Source of the DNA: Oligoflexia bacterium
GTDB lineage: Bacteria > Bdellovibrionota > UBA1018
Length of the DNA stretch: 64,000 nucleotides
Assembly (NCBI GenBank): GCA_014378465.1
Contig: JACMNQ010000057.1
Span: 1 to 64,000, forward strand
Direction of reading: 5' to 3'
A program made the position numbers and the translations under genes. This document shows positions 27,693-36,549 of the stretch, in pieces. The first letter of the stretch is position 1; each line of letters begins with the position of its first letter. Below the pieces are notes generated by a model. It had not been told where the DNA came from. It was given only the letters and a program-made list of their open reading frames with translations, and did no database searches.

Positions 27693-28178
27693 TCAGGAAG
27701 CGAAAATGGTCTGAATTTCCTGCTCAATGATGTCTTCGCCGGTCTGCTTGGCCAAAGAGATCTCCTTCACGAGAAGGTGCTTGGCCTGGTCGAGCATCTT
27801 GCGCTCGCCGAAGGACAGATCCTTGCTGTGGCGAAGAAGAAAAAGATTGCGCAGAACTTCCGCGATTTCATACACGGAACCGGTCTTGATCTTCTCCATG
27901 TATTCACGGTAACGGCGATTCCAGGTGGTCTGGTCGATCTTCACGTCACGTTTTTTCAAGATTTTATAAACATTGCTGACGTCTTTCGTGGAGATGATCT
28001 CACGAAGACCGACAGAACCCACGTTATCGGTGGGAACCATGATGGTCATCTGGTTGTCGACGACTTGCAGCACATAAAACTGCTTCTTCTTGCCGCCCAC
28101 GTCTCTTTCATCAATGCGTTTGATGACTGCTACGCCATGGGCCGGATAAACTGCGCTGTCTCCAACTTTGAACATCAT
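27693..28178 (-). CDS. CarD/CdnL-family transcription regulator
   Basis: 161 residues. The N-terminal RNA-polymerase-binding Tudor-like domain (FKVGDSAVYPAHGVAVIKRI) and the C-terminal helical DNA-contact domain (WNRRYREYMEKIKTGSVYEI, then LSFGERKMLDQA) are both complete. Family members (CarD, CdnL) bind RNA-polymerase beta and stabilise open promoters at rRNA and growth genes. ATG 28178 is preceded by GGAGG at six bases. A strong promoter lies at 28286-28314 and a palindrome (GCTTTCAGCTGAAAGC, 27669-27684) just after the stop. Confidence 0.93.
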   Translation of the reverse strand: MMFKVGDSAVYPAHGVAVIKRIDERDVGGKKKQFYVLQVVDNQMTIMVPTDNVGSVGLREIISTKDVSNVYKILKKRDVKIDQTTWNRRYREYMEKIKTGSVYEIAEVLRNLFLLRHSKDLSFGERKMLDQAKHLLVKEISLAKQTGEDIIEQEIQTIFAS

Positions 28179-28285
28179 GCTGAACCTCCGACGACTACTT
28201 GAACCGCTGCACCGTGCAATGAATCCTGCATAAACCCTTGGTATTATGCATTAAACCTTACTTAGACAGAGTTTTGACTTGCGGG

Positions 28286-28314
28286 ATACTACCACACAAG
28301 CCCTTCAAAGTCAA
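28286..28314 (-). promoter_or_regulatory. Sigma-70-type promoter of carD
   Basis: TTGACT (28314-28309) and TAGTAT (28291-28286) on the minus strand with exactly 17 bp between. It leaves a leader of about 100 nt before the carD ATG. Confidence 0.65.
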
Positions 28315-28450
28315 TTTAACGAACCTCGACTCACCAACCTTAACTCACCGTATTTCAAGCGTTTCTTGGGCCTCTTAAAGTCTTCTGATAAAACCTTTAA
28401 AAGACACTTTGAATTGCTTCAGATCCAGCCGGCCCGCATCGTTGCAGGCG

Positions 28451-28492
28451 GACTCCCCTTGTGCACGGGGAGTGCCGAAATTGACACTCCCC
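28451..28492 (+). promoter_or_regulatory. Two mutually exclusive hairpins
   Basis: ACTCCCC (28452-28458) can pair with GGGGAGT (28467-28473). The same GGGGAGTG (28467-28474) can instead pair with CACTCCCC (28485-28492), followed by AAAAAA. Sharing the middle arm is the layout of attenuators and RNA switches. It lies between carD and the PilZ gene; the transcribed strand is not certain. Confidence 0.4.
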
Positions 28493-28569
28493 AAAAAAGA
28501 GTTAACTGCGCCTAATCTCTGGAGCCACTTTGGGACACACCCAATAAACTAGCGAAATTGACGCCAAAG

Positions 28570-28589
28570 TTATGAGCACCTGTTCATAA
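28570..28589. promoter_or_regulatory. Inverted repeat upstream of the PilZ gene
   Basis: TTATGA (28570-28575) and TCATAA (28584-28589) form a perfect inverted repeat with an 8-bp spacer, 38 bp before the ATG and 6 bp after a TTGACG box (28558-28563). It may be an operator. Confidence 0.3.
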
Positions 28590-28627
28590 AGTAGACAGAT
28601 TGAAAAAAAAGCCCTTAATATCAAACT

Positions 28628-30487
28628 ATGGAATCCAATCTGTCGACCGCTCTGGTCTTCATTCAGGCAGAGCCGCTGAGCGAGATGCAGCAAGCGGCGG
28701 CACTTCTCGAGCACGAGGGCGGCATCACAGCGTATTACTTCGTGGAGCCGGAGCCCGCGCTTCAAGTGGTGAAAGAACACCTGAGTTCGGTCCTGGTCTA
28801 TTCCATCAGATCCATCGACGACCTGAAGCTGCTTCTCCCTTTCTCCAACGAGATCGGGCCTTCCATCAAAAAGGGGTCAGTGGTGCTCACGGTGCTCGAC
28901 CGGATCAATCACCCGAATCTTCTGAAGACTCTGAAGCGCATGGGATGCACGGATGTCTTTGAATCCCTGATCAAACCGAAAGCTCTGAAACTCAAACTCA
29001 AGAGGCACATCCAGCTGGTTCAGAATGCGACGGCCGGCTTCGCTGCCCAGAGAGCGGGCGGCGACTTGCCCCGCCCTGAGCTTTCAGGAAATCGAAAAAC
29101 TCACTCGGTCGTGGAAGTCGAAGCTCTCACCCATCCAGCCGACTGCTGGATCATGAATGCAAAGACCGTGAAGAGGTTCCAGAACAGATGGATCTTCACG
29201 GTGATGGGTCCGGCCCCTCGATTCGGCCGCTGGCTGAGTGGGGCGAAAGAATCGGACCCTGCAGTGTCGCAGGACCAGGATTCGTACTGGACCTGGACTC
29301 CGACAGTGCCGGAGACCGACGAATTCGTTCGCCTGGATCCTGACGGCAAGGCGACGCAGTGGCTGTTCTACGGTCGAAAGCCTGAGATGAATCGCATGCT
29401 CTGGACCATGGTCAGCGAGAAGCCCGAGCTCATCCTGATGAAGCAGGGAGTGCCGCTCGGGAAGCGATTTTCACTGAATGCCCAGGGAGATTTTCTCCTC
29501 GCTAAAAACTCCAAAGCCGCCCAAGGCAAAATCCCGCGGATCAAGGCGGGCTTTGAGTTCGAAATCCGACTCAAGAGAGAAGCGATGAAAGCGGGTACCG
29601 ATCAGGAGATCACGCTCGACAAAGTGCTCACGCCCGATCTTGAACTCATGCTCGATCCCGAAGAACAGCGCGCCTGGAATGAACATGACACTGAGGACGC
29701 TCCTCCCCGCGAATGGAACTATGGGCGTGCTTCGACACCTGAAAAAGCTAAGTTTTTTGAAAAGGTGGATCCTCTGCTGGCGCCCCGGACCGGACTCTTC
29801 GAACTGATCCAGGATCATCAGGTCGAGAAGAATTACCTCTTTGAGGCGGCGCAGACGAAATGTCCCGTCACGGTCTGGACTCGAGGGCAGAACTTCAGAC
29901 AGGACAGTCAGGTCCAAGGTTTTGAAATCGGCACGTCCACGATCTCGATCCGAAATCCGGTCCCCGCCTTTCTCAACACGTTGACGGAGCTGGGAGCCGA
30001 CCACCTCTACTGCAATCTCAACGTGAACCGCGGCACCGTGTTCTTCACGCAGCTTCTTTCCAAGATTGACTTCAACGAGAATCAGTTTCATTTCAAAGTG
30101 CCGCAGGCTCTCTATGAAGTGCAGCGGCGCAATCATTTTCGGCTCAACCTCAATTCCGGCCTGCCCTCGCATGAGTCAGTCTCCCTGCGCATCGGTCTGG
30201 GCGAAGTCGACACGCTCTACCCTCTCGTGAACATCAGCCGAGGAGGCGCATGTGTCTCGCTGCCGGAAAATTACAAACGGAAATTCGCGGACGGCGACAT
30301 CCTCCCGAACGTATTCGTCCGGCTTTATGACAAAAAAGTTCGGTGCTCCGCCCAGGTTCGCTGGATGAAGAATCAGAGTCTCGGAATTCAGTTCATCAAG
30401 ATGGACACTTACGACGGCGAAACCCTGCACCTCTTCGTGATGGAAGAAAGTTACGAATACCTCGCTCAATACGTCATGAAGGCGTGA
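28628..30487 (+). CDS. PilZ-domain protein with a receiver-like N-terminal domain
   Basis: 619 residues, cytoplasmic. The C-terminal 120 residues carry RRNHFRLN and, later, VNISRGGAC, the two halves of the cyclic-di-GMP site of PilZ domains (RxxxR and N/DxSxxG). A second diverged PilZ-like segment may precede it. The first 130 residues (TALVFIQAEP, LVYSIRSIDD, SVVLTVLDRI, then LIKPKAL) have the strand-helix rhythm of a response-regulator receiver domain, but no clear phospho-Asp. It probably responds to c-di-GMP. The 3' end overlaps the convergent acyl-CoA dehydrogenase gene by 14 bp. Confidence 0.75.
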   Translation: MESNLSTALVFIQAEPLSEMQQAAALLEHEGGITAYYFVEPEPALQVVKEHLSSVLVYSIRSIDDLKLLLPFSNEIGPSIKKGSVVLTVLDRINHPNLLKTLKRMGCTDVFESLIKPKALKLKLKRHIQLVQNATAGFAAQRAGGDLPRPELSGNRKTHSVVEVEALTHPADCWIMNAKTVKRFQNRWIFTVMGPAPRFGRWLSGAKESDPAVSQDQDSYWTWTPTVPETDEFVRLDPDGKATQWLFYGRKPEMNRMLWTMVSEKPELILMKQGVPLGKRFSLNAQGDFLLAKNSKAAQGKIPRIKAGFEFEIRLKREAMKAGTDQEITLDKVLTPDLELMLDPEEQRAWNEHDTEDAPPREWNYGRASTPEKAKFFEKVDPLLAPRTGLFELIQDHQVEKNYLFEAAQTKCPVTVWTRGQNFRQDSQVQGFEIGTSTISIRNPVPAFLNTLTELGADHLYCNLNVNRGTVFFTQLLSKIDFNENQFHFKVPQALYEVQRRNHFRLNLNSGLPSHESVSLRIGLGEVDTLYPLVNISRGGACVSLPENYKRKFADGDILPNVFVRLYDKKVRCSAQVRWMKNQSLGIQFIKMDTYDGETLHLFVMEESYEYLAQYVMKA

Positions 30488-32297
30488 TCACATCAAAAGG
30501 GTATCTGCCCGCTGCAGCGGCCTTGTCCGCGATCAGTTTCATGTGGTCGTCATCGTTGCGATCAATGGTCTTGAAATTGCCCTTGATCCTGCGATTGGCT
30601 CGCTGAAAGAAAGCCTCCGCCATCGCGATCTCAAGTTCACATTTCGTGACATCCCCGCCGGCTTTCTGAATCGAGGAAGTCACGCGTGACAGCACGCAGG
30701 CCATCGCGTAGAAATCGATCGCGATGTCAGCGATGCGCTTCTGCGCGAACTGCCTGAGGTGAATCTTCTTTCCGTGACGCCTCAGAAGCACTTCGACCTG
30801 GGTGCCGAACTCGACGGCATGCTCTTCGAGCACCCCCGCCATCTTCTTGAGCGAAGGATGCGCTTTCGAAATGGTTTCGCCCACGGTATTGCGCTTGATC
30901 TTGCGCGCGACAAGCTCCCCGAGTGGCCCCAGGCCCTTGAGAGGAAACTTGATGGCTTCGGCCAGGTCCTTCGGCATTCCGGCGGCAATGCCGGCCAGCT
31001 CCTGTCCTGGACCTTGCATCCCTGAAAGCGCGATGAAAGCGCGAAGAATTTCGTTGGTGCCTTCAAAGATGCGGTTGATGCGCGCATCCCGAAGCCAGCG
31101 TTCGTAAGGGTATTCCTTCATGTAACCGGAGCCGCCCCAGATCTGAAGATTTTCATCCACGGCTTCCCAGAGCATCTCGGAACAGAAGACTTTCGCGACT
31201 GCGCTTTCAATCGAGTAATCCAGGTCCTTGCGGTCCACCATGTTCGTGGTCATGTAGGTCATGCTCTCGGCAACATAGATGTTCATCATCAGGCGCCCGA
31301 TCTTCTCCTTGATCATTCCAAACTCATGGAGCTTCTTCTGAAACTGCACGCGTTCATTGCTGTGCTCAATCGATGCCTGAAGCGCGCGCTTCGCCCCACC
31401 GATCGCACCGGCCGCCAGACCCAGCCGCCCATGATTGAGAACTCCCATCGCGACTTTGAAGCCCTGTCCCACTCCGCTCACGACGTTTTCAACGGGCACG
31501 CGCACGTTGTCGAAATGGATCGCGTTCGTCCACGAAGCGCGAATGCCAAGTTTGTGCTCGGACGGACCGGCAGTCACCCCCTGAGCCGGAAGCTCCAGGA
31601 GAAAGCAGGTGACTTTCTCCTTCTTCGTGCGATCTCCGTTCGGACCCGCCTCCTCCACTTCTACTTTCGCGAAAACCGTCATGAAGCTGGCGATGCCGCC
31701 GTTGGTGATCCAGAGCTTGTTTCCGTTGAGGACGTAATGAGTGCCATCGCCTGAAAGTGTGGCCGTGGTCTTGATGGACGCCGCATCTGAGCCACTGCTC
31801 GGCTCCGTCAGACAATAGCAGGCGATCATTTCGCCTGAGGCCAGCCGAGGAAGAAAGCGTTTCTTCTGCTCATCGGTGCCAAAGAGCAGGAGAGCCTTGT
31901 AGCCGATGCTCTGATGCGCTCCCAGCGTGACTCCGAGGGAGCCATCAATGCCGGCCACCTCCTGCATGATGCGAGCATAACCACTCTGTGGGAGTCCCAG
32001 TCCGCCGAACTCTTCAGGAACTGCCATTCCCATCATGCCCATCTCGGCCATGAGGCTGACGATCTCGCGAGGCATCTCGCCCTTCTCATCCCACTCAGCT
32101 GACTTGACATGTTCCCTGGCGAATCGGTCGACACTGTCGAGCACCATTCTGACGGTTTCGTTCGTCTCGGCGGGAACTTCCGGATAAGGAAAGATCAACT
32201 CTTCCTGAATCTGGCCGAAAAACAACGATTTCATGAAGCTGTTCTGGGTGGCATTTTTCTGAGTGGCGCTCACGACTGGACCCCTTTCAGGTGGCAT
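30474..32297 (-). CDS. Long-chain acyl-CoA dehydrogenase (VLCAD/ACAD9-like)
   Basis: 607 residues, the long form with a C-terminal extension seen in very-long-chain acyl-CoA dehydrogenases. It catalyses the FAD-dependent first step of beta-oxidation. Visible hallmarks are YCLTEPSSGSDAA and WITNGG of the FAD/substrate site, LNHGRLGLAAGA, QIWGGSGYMKEYPYERWLRD and the catalytic Glu in RIFEGTNEILRAF. ATG 32297 sits eight bases after GAGG and is preferred to ATG 32306. The upstream region holds two palindromic boxes that could be an operator. Confidence 0.93.
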   Translation of the reverse strand: MPPERGPVVSATQKNATQNSFMKSLFFGQIQEELIFPYPEVPAETNETVRMVLDSVDRFAREHVKSAEWDEKGEMPREIVSLMAEMGMMGMAVPEEFGGLGLPQSGYARIMQEVAGIDGSLGVTLGAHQSIGYKALLLFGTDEQKKRFLPRLASGEMIACYCLTEPSSGSDAASIKTTATLSGDGTHYVLNGNKLWITNGGIASFMTVFAKVEVEEAGPNGDRTKKEKVTCFLLELPAQGVTAGPSEHKLGIRASWTNAIHFDNVRVPVENVVSGVGQGFKVAMGVLNHGRLGLAAGAIGGAKRALQASIEHSNERVQFQKKLHEFGMIKEKIGRLMMNIYVAESMTYMTTNMVDRKDLDYSIESAVAKVFCSEMLWEAVDENLQIWGGSGYMKEYPYERWLRDARINRIFEGTNEILRAFIALSGMQGPGQELAGIAAGMPKDLAEAIKFPLKGLGPLGELVARKIKRNTVGETISKAHPSLKKMAGVLEEHAVEFGTQVEVLLRRHGKKIHLRQFAQKRIADIAIDFYAMACVLSRVTSSIQKAGGDVTKCELEIAMAEAFFQRANRRIKGNFKTIDRNDDDHMKLIADKAAAAGRYPFDVITPS

Positions 32298-32328
32298 TTT
32301 CTCCATCCTCTTCCAGGCGGATCACTTT

Positions 32329-32379
32329 GACAAATTGTCTTTGTAAAAACCCGTGGATCAACCGCTTCGACAAAATGTC
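32329..32379. promoter_or_regulatory. Pair of 11-bp palindromic boxes between divergent operons
   Basis: GACAAATTGTC (32329-32339, perfect) and GACAAAATGTC (32369-32379, near-perfect) are centred 40 bp apart, about four helical turns, between the acyl-CoA dehydrogenase and gspC starts. Two similar boxes on one face of the helix suggest a repressor site. The rest of the gap to 32538 is AT-rich with no clear promoter. Confidence 0.45.
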
Positions 32380-32538
32380 AGGCGCGGCGCCACTGTTCCC
32401 GGAAAGAAGCGAACTGTTGAAAAAATGACGACAAAAACAACATTGAGATCACTCGCTTTTTCAGCTTGTGAAGTGCGACACAAAATCGAAAAAGTTTTGC
32501 GCGATATGGCATCGCTCTTGCCTTAGTGACACCCTGTC

Positions 32539-33819
32539 ATGACTTCAGAACCCAACGATCCACATCATCCCAGCAAACCTCCCGGCGGTCCAGACGACCT
32601 GCCCGATGAATCAACCCAAGCCTCGAATGAAACTCCAACCGAGTTTCAGGATTCGGATCATTCCACTGCATTCACGACTGCAGGCACGACGCCGGAAAAT
32701 TCTGAGCAGCCCAACTGGAAGTCAAGATTCAAGGGCAAAATCTCCGGGCTTCGCAAATCGTCAAAATCCGGTGACTCCTCTCATGACTCTTCCTTTGAAC
32801 CCACGGAGACCGGATATGCGCTTCCAAGTGCGGCCGGAACCGCTGGTTTTGAACGCACACTGACCGGAATTCATTCAAAATTTTCGAAACTGGATCCGAT
32901 GGCCATGAGTCGCTGGATCAACAACGCTTTTCAAGGTCAGAGCACCGCATTCTACGGCAAGCTGGCCACGGTCGTCCTCAGTGCCTATTTTCTCAGCGGC
33001 CTCACGGCTCTTCTTCTGGAGAATTACATTCCTGAGCCTCCGGTCTCCCGCGCGATCCGGACCACCGGCGTGAACACTTCGAGGCCTCAGACTGCAGATG
33101 ATTACCAGGTGATCTTCAGCCGCAACCTTTTCAACAGCCGTGGCCTGATCCCGGGTGAGCAAGGTGCGACGGAAGAAGTTCAGGACGCAGGCGGCAACCC
33201 AACCAAGAGCAATCTGCCTCTGAATCTGATCGGCACCGTCATCCTCAAGAACGAACTGCGATCGATCGCCACGATCGAGGACAAGTCCGCCTCCATCGTC
33301 TATCCCGTCCGCATGGATGACGAAATTCCCGGCAAGGCCAAGATCCTCAGCGTCGAACCGATGCGAGTGATTTTCATCAACACCTCCACCGGGCGCCGCG
33401 AATACATCGAACTTCCTGAAGATCTGGCCGTCTCCAATGCCCGCATCACCCTGGGCACCCCGCCCAAGAAGTCAGGCGCGGCCATTGAGCAGGTGGCGCC
33501 CAATCAATACAACCTTCCGCGCGCCGAAGTGGACAAGGCAATGGCGGACATCAACACCGTGCTGACTCAGGCCCGTGCCGTTCCGAACATGGAAAACGGC
33601 GTGGCGGCAGGTTACAAACTCTTTCAGATCGTGCCCGGGAGCATCTACGACAAGCTGGGCCTCAAGAACGGTGACACTCTCTGCGGACTCAACGGAGAGA
33701 ACATCAATGATCCGGCGCGAGCTTTCGCGCTCCTCAATGAACTGAAAACTTCCAGCCACCTCGAGCTCTGTGTGAAGCGCGAAGGTCGTCAAACCAATAA
33801 TTCGTACGATATTCGGTGA
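32539..33819 (+). CDS. gspC: Type II secretion protein GspC
   Basis: 426 residues, longer than most GspC. An unstructured Ser/Pro/Thr-rich cytoplasmic N-terminus of about 130 residues precedes one membrane segment (FYGKLATVVLSAYFLSGLTA). Then come the homology-region domain (LPLNLIGTVILKNELRSIA) and a C-terminal PDZ domain (YKLFQIVPGSIYDKLGLKNG). GspC links the inner-membrane platform to the GspD secretin and helps select substrates. It opens the operon; no clear ribosome site. Its stop overlaps the gspD start. Confidence 0.9.
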   Translation: MTSEPNDPHHPSKPPGGPDDLPDESTQASNETPTEFQDSDHSTAFTTAGTTPENSEQPNWKSRFKGKISGLRKSSKSGDSSHDSSFEPTETGYALPSAAGTAGFERTLTGIHSKFSKLDPMAMSRWINNAFQGQSTAFYGKLATVVLSAYFLSGLTALLLENYIPEPPVSRAIRTTGVNTSRPQTADDYQVIFSRNLFNSRGLIPGEQGATEEVQDAGGNPTKSNLPLNLIGTVILKNELRSIATIEDKSASIVYPVRMDDEIPGKAKILSVEPMRVIFINTSTGRREYIELPEDLAVSNARITLGTPPKKSGAAIEQVAPNQYNLPRAEVDKAMADINTVLTQARAVPNMENGVAAGYKLFQIVPGSIYDKLGLKNGDTLCGLNGENINDPARAFALLNELKTSSHLELCVKREGRQTNNSYDIR

Positions 33820-36536
33820 GGCCAAAAATCATGATCCAGACAAACGAGAAGTCGATGACCGCAAATGAAATGAAAATGGAAACTCAGATGCTTCCCCTGG
33901 TGTGGGTGAGAATCCTGGCCGGCATCAGCAGCCTCATCGGAATCGCGGGCCTCATCGCCATCATGACCCACAACGGTTGGGCGGCTGACACCGGCCGAAA
34001 GGGCTTCGAATCCGGACCGAAGACCTTCTCCAATCCTTACGCGACCGGAGACAAGCCATTTTTTGACGAAGAAGAAGACGCTGATTTCGGGGCCCCGGAA
34101 GAGGATGGCGGCTTCACCGGTACCGCGCCTTCAAACGGGGGGGATTCCACCGGTGGCGCACCTCGGGTCGGTGGCGGACGCGGAAATCCCGGCCGTGGCG
34201 GCATCTCCGTCGGCGGCAACGCCAATGGCGGGATCAAGGAAAGCGCCAAAGCTCCGTCTCCTCTTCATGTCGACAACGAGAGCGCTGAAGGCAGCAAGGA
34301 AATCATCACGGACTTCAATTTCCCGGACGCTGACATCCTGGATATTGCGAAAGCGCTCGGCAAGCTGACCGGCAAGAACTTCATTCTCGACAAGGACGTC
34401 AAAGGGCGCATCACGATCATTTCCAACTCACCGGTCACCGTGAGTGATGCCTGGAAAGCTTTCCTCACCGCTCTCGACATGAACGGCTTCGCCCTGATCC
34501 CTTCGGGAAAATTCACCCGCATCGCTCGTCAGCGTGATGCTCGTGACAAGCAGCTCAAGACTTATACCGGCGATTATTCTCCGGACACGGACGCTCTGAT
34601 CACTCGCCTTTTCCCGCTCAAGTACCTGAGCGCTGAAGAAGTGGCTCGTAACTTCAGAAGCTTCATGCCCGCCAACTCCCGCATCATTCCTTATGAGCAG
34701 ACCAATACCGTCATCGTGACGGACACGGGTTCGAACATCGCGAAGCTCAACAAACTTCTCGAAATTCTGGACGTCGAAGGTTATGACGCCGGCATCGAAG
34801 TCATTCCAGTCAAGTACGCTTCAGCCGTGGAACTCTCCAAGCTGATTGATACGCTGATCCCGGGAACCAACACGGGCGGCAGTCCAGGCGCTCCCCGTTT
34901 CTCTTCCGGTGGCAGCAAGTTCACCGCACGCAGAACCAAGGAAGGCGGGATCATCAACACGATCATCGCCGACGAACGCACGAACAACCTGATTGTCCAT
35001 GCGAACACCAAGGGTGCGGATCAGATCCGAGAACTCCTTTCAAAACTCGACAAGAAAAGCGCTCCGACCAGTTCCGCCGGCGGAAAAGTTCACGTGATCT
35101 ACCTCCAGTTCGCCGACTCTGAACAGATCGGTGCAACCCTGAACAATCTCTCGCAGGCAGCGGCCGGCGGCAGACCCGCCACGGGTGGCGCGGGCGGAGG
35201 CGGAACAGGCGTCAATCCGGTCCAGTCCTCCCTCTTTGAAGGAAACATCAAGATCGCTCCTGACAAAGCGACCAACTCCCTGGTCGTGACCGCTTCACCA
35301 GCCGATTTCGTGACCATCCAGCGCGTGATCAACAAGCTCGACATCCCTCGCGATCAGGTTTTCGCCGAAGTCGTCATCATGGAAGTCACCCTGGGCAAGG
35401 ACTTCAACTACTCCACAAACGTCATCAACCCTTCGAACGGCATCGGTTTCACTCCAAACACCGATCTCTTTGATTTCATCGCCAACCCGCTCGGTTCGAA
35501 AGGTGCGACTTTCGGCTTCAAAGCCGGTTCAGAACGTACGGTCACCGTCGGCGGTCAAAGCGTGAAAGTCAGCGGCGTGCAGGGCCTGATCAAGGCGATT
35601 CAGACCAACTCCAACGCGAACGTCCTGGCGACGCCTCAGATTCTGACTCTGGACAACACCGAAGCGACGTTCGAAACGGCTGAATTGATCCCGCTTCAGA
35701 CTTCGACAGCGGTTCAGGGTGCAGGCGTATCGACTTCGATTTCGAAAGAGCGTGTCTCCCTCTCGATCACGATCAAGCCCCAGATCAACAAAATGTCCAA
35801 TTTCGTGAAGCTCGACATCAACACCAAGCTCGCGGACATCAGCAAGCGTGAGTTGCCCGCTCAGGTCGCTTCACAGGCGTTCGCCACGGTTGAGCGAAAT
35901 GCGAAGACTTCACTCATCGTCGCTGATCAGGACACCGTCGTCCTCGGCGGCCTGATGAGAGACAATACTCAGGAATCCGTTTCCAAGATTCCGGTACTCG
36001 GGGACATCCCGCTTCTCGGTTGGCTGTTCCGCGCCAAATCGAGCAGCGCGACCAAGACGAATCTCCTCATGTTCATCACCCCCCGGATCATTCGCCAGTA
36101 CGAAAGCATCCGTGCAGTCCTTGATAAAAAACTCAAAGAAAGAGATGATTTTCTCGAAGCCAACACGGGCGGCAATGACCCGATTCGCAGCTACCGCGAC
36201 AAGATCATCAAGGATCTCCCGAGCATTCAGAAAATCATCAACACAAAGCCCCAGAACATTCACACCATCGACAATGGTCAGTTCAACAGTGAAGTGGACA
36301 GCGAAGACGGCGAAACCAAAAATTCAGACAAGGCACCCACGGTCTCCAGAGAGACCCGGTCTGGCAATACCGCGAACAACACGGCATCCAACGTCATGAA
36401 TCCGGGCAATCCGGCCGCCCCTCTCAATCCGGGAGCGGCACAGCCACCGAACTCGGCCCCTTTTGGAAATTCGCAGCCTCAGGACAATGCTTTCGAACCG
36501 ATTCCGGAAGTTCCGATGGCCCCTCCCGGTCAGTGA
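33816..36536 (+). CDS. gspD: Type II secretion secretin GspD
   Basis: 906 residues; forms the outer-membrane exit channel. A signal segment (residues 26-50) is followed by an unusual Gly/Asp-rich linker with FDEEEDADFGAP, then the N0 domain (FNFPDADILDIAKALGKLTG), N1-N3 repeats with a long Gly-rich insert (AAAGGRPATGGAGGGGTG) and the secretin core (VPVLGDIPLLGWLFRAKSSS-like segment KIPVLGDIPLLGWLFR). The last 100 residues are Asn/Pro-rich. No lipobox. The GTG at 33816 overlaps gspC by four bases; ATG 33831 is an alternative. Confidence 0.95.
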   Translation: MRPKIMIQTNEKSMTANEMKMETQMLPLVWVRILAGISSLIGIAGLIAIMTHNGWAADTGRKGFESGPKTFSNPYATGDKPFFDEEEDADFGAPEEDGGFTGTAPSNGGDSTGGAPRVGGGRGNPGRGGISVGGNANGGIKESAKAPSPLHVDNESAEGSKEIITDFNFPDADILDIAKALGKLTGKNFILDKDVKGRITIISNSPVTVSDAWKAFLTALDMNGFALIPSGKFTRIARQRDARDKQLKTYTGDYSPDTDALITRLFPLKYLSAEEVARNFRSFMPANSRIIPYEQTNTVIVTDTGSNIAKLNKLLEILDVEGYDAGIEVIPVKYASAVELSKLIDTLIPGTNTGGSPGAPRFSSGGSKFTARRTKEGGIINTIIADERTNNLIVHANTKGADQIRELLSKLDKKSAPTSSAGGKVHVIYLQFADSEQIGATLNNLSQAAAGGRPATGGAGGGGTGVNPVQSSLFEGNIKIAPDKATNSLVVTASPADFVTIQRVINKLDIPRDQVFAEVVIMEVTLGKDFNYSTNVINPSNGIGFTPNTDLFDFIANPLGSKGATFGFKAGSERTVTVGGQSVKVSGVQGLIKAIQTNSNANVLATPQILTLDNTEATFETAELIPLQTSTAVQGAGVSTSISKERVSLSITIKPQINKMSNFVKLDINTKLADISKRELPAQVASQAFATVERNAKTSLIVADQDTVVLGGLMRDNTQESVSKIPVLGDIPLLGWLFRAKSSSATKTNLLMFITPRIIRQYESIRAVLDKKLKERDDFLEANTGGNDPIRSYRDKIIKDLPSIQKIINTKPQNIHTIDNGQFNSEVDSEDGETKNSDKAPTVSRETRSGNTANNTASNVMNPGNPAAPLNPGAAQPPNSAPFGNSQPQDNAFEPIPEVPMAPPGQ

Positions 36537-36549
36537 AGGAAAAGAATAC

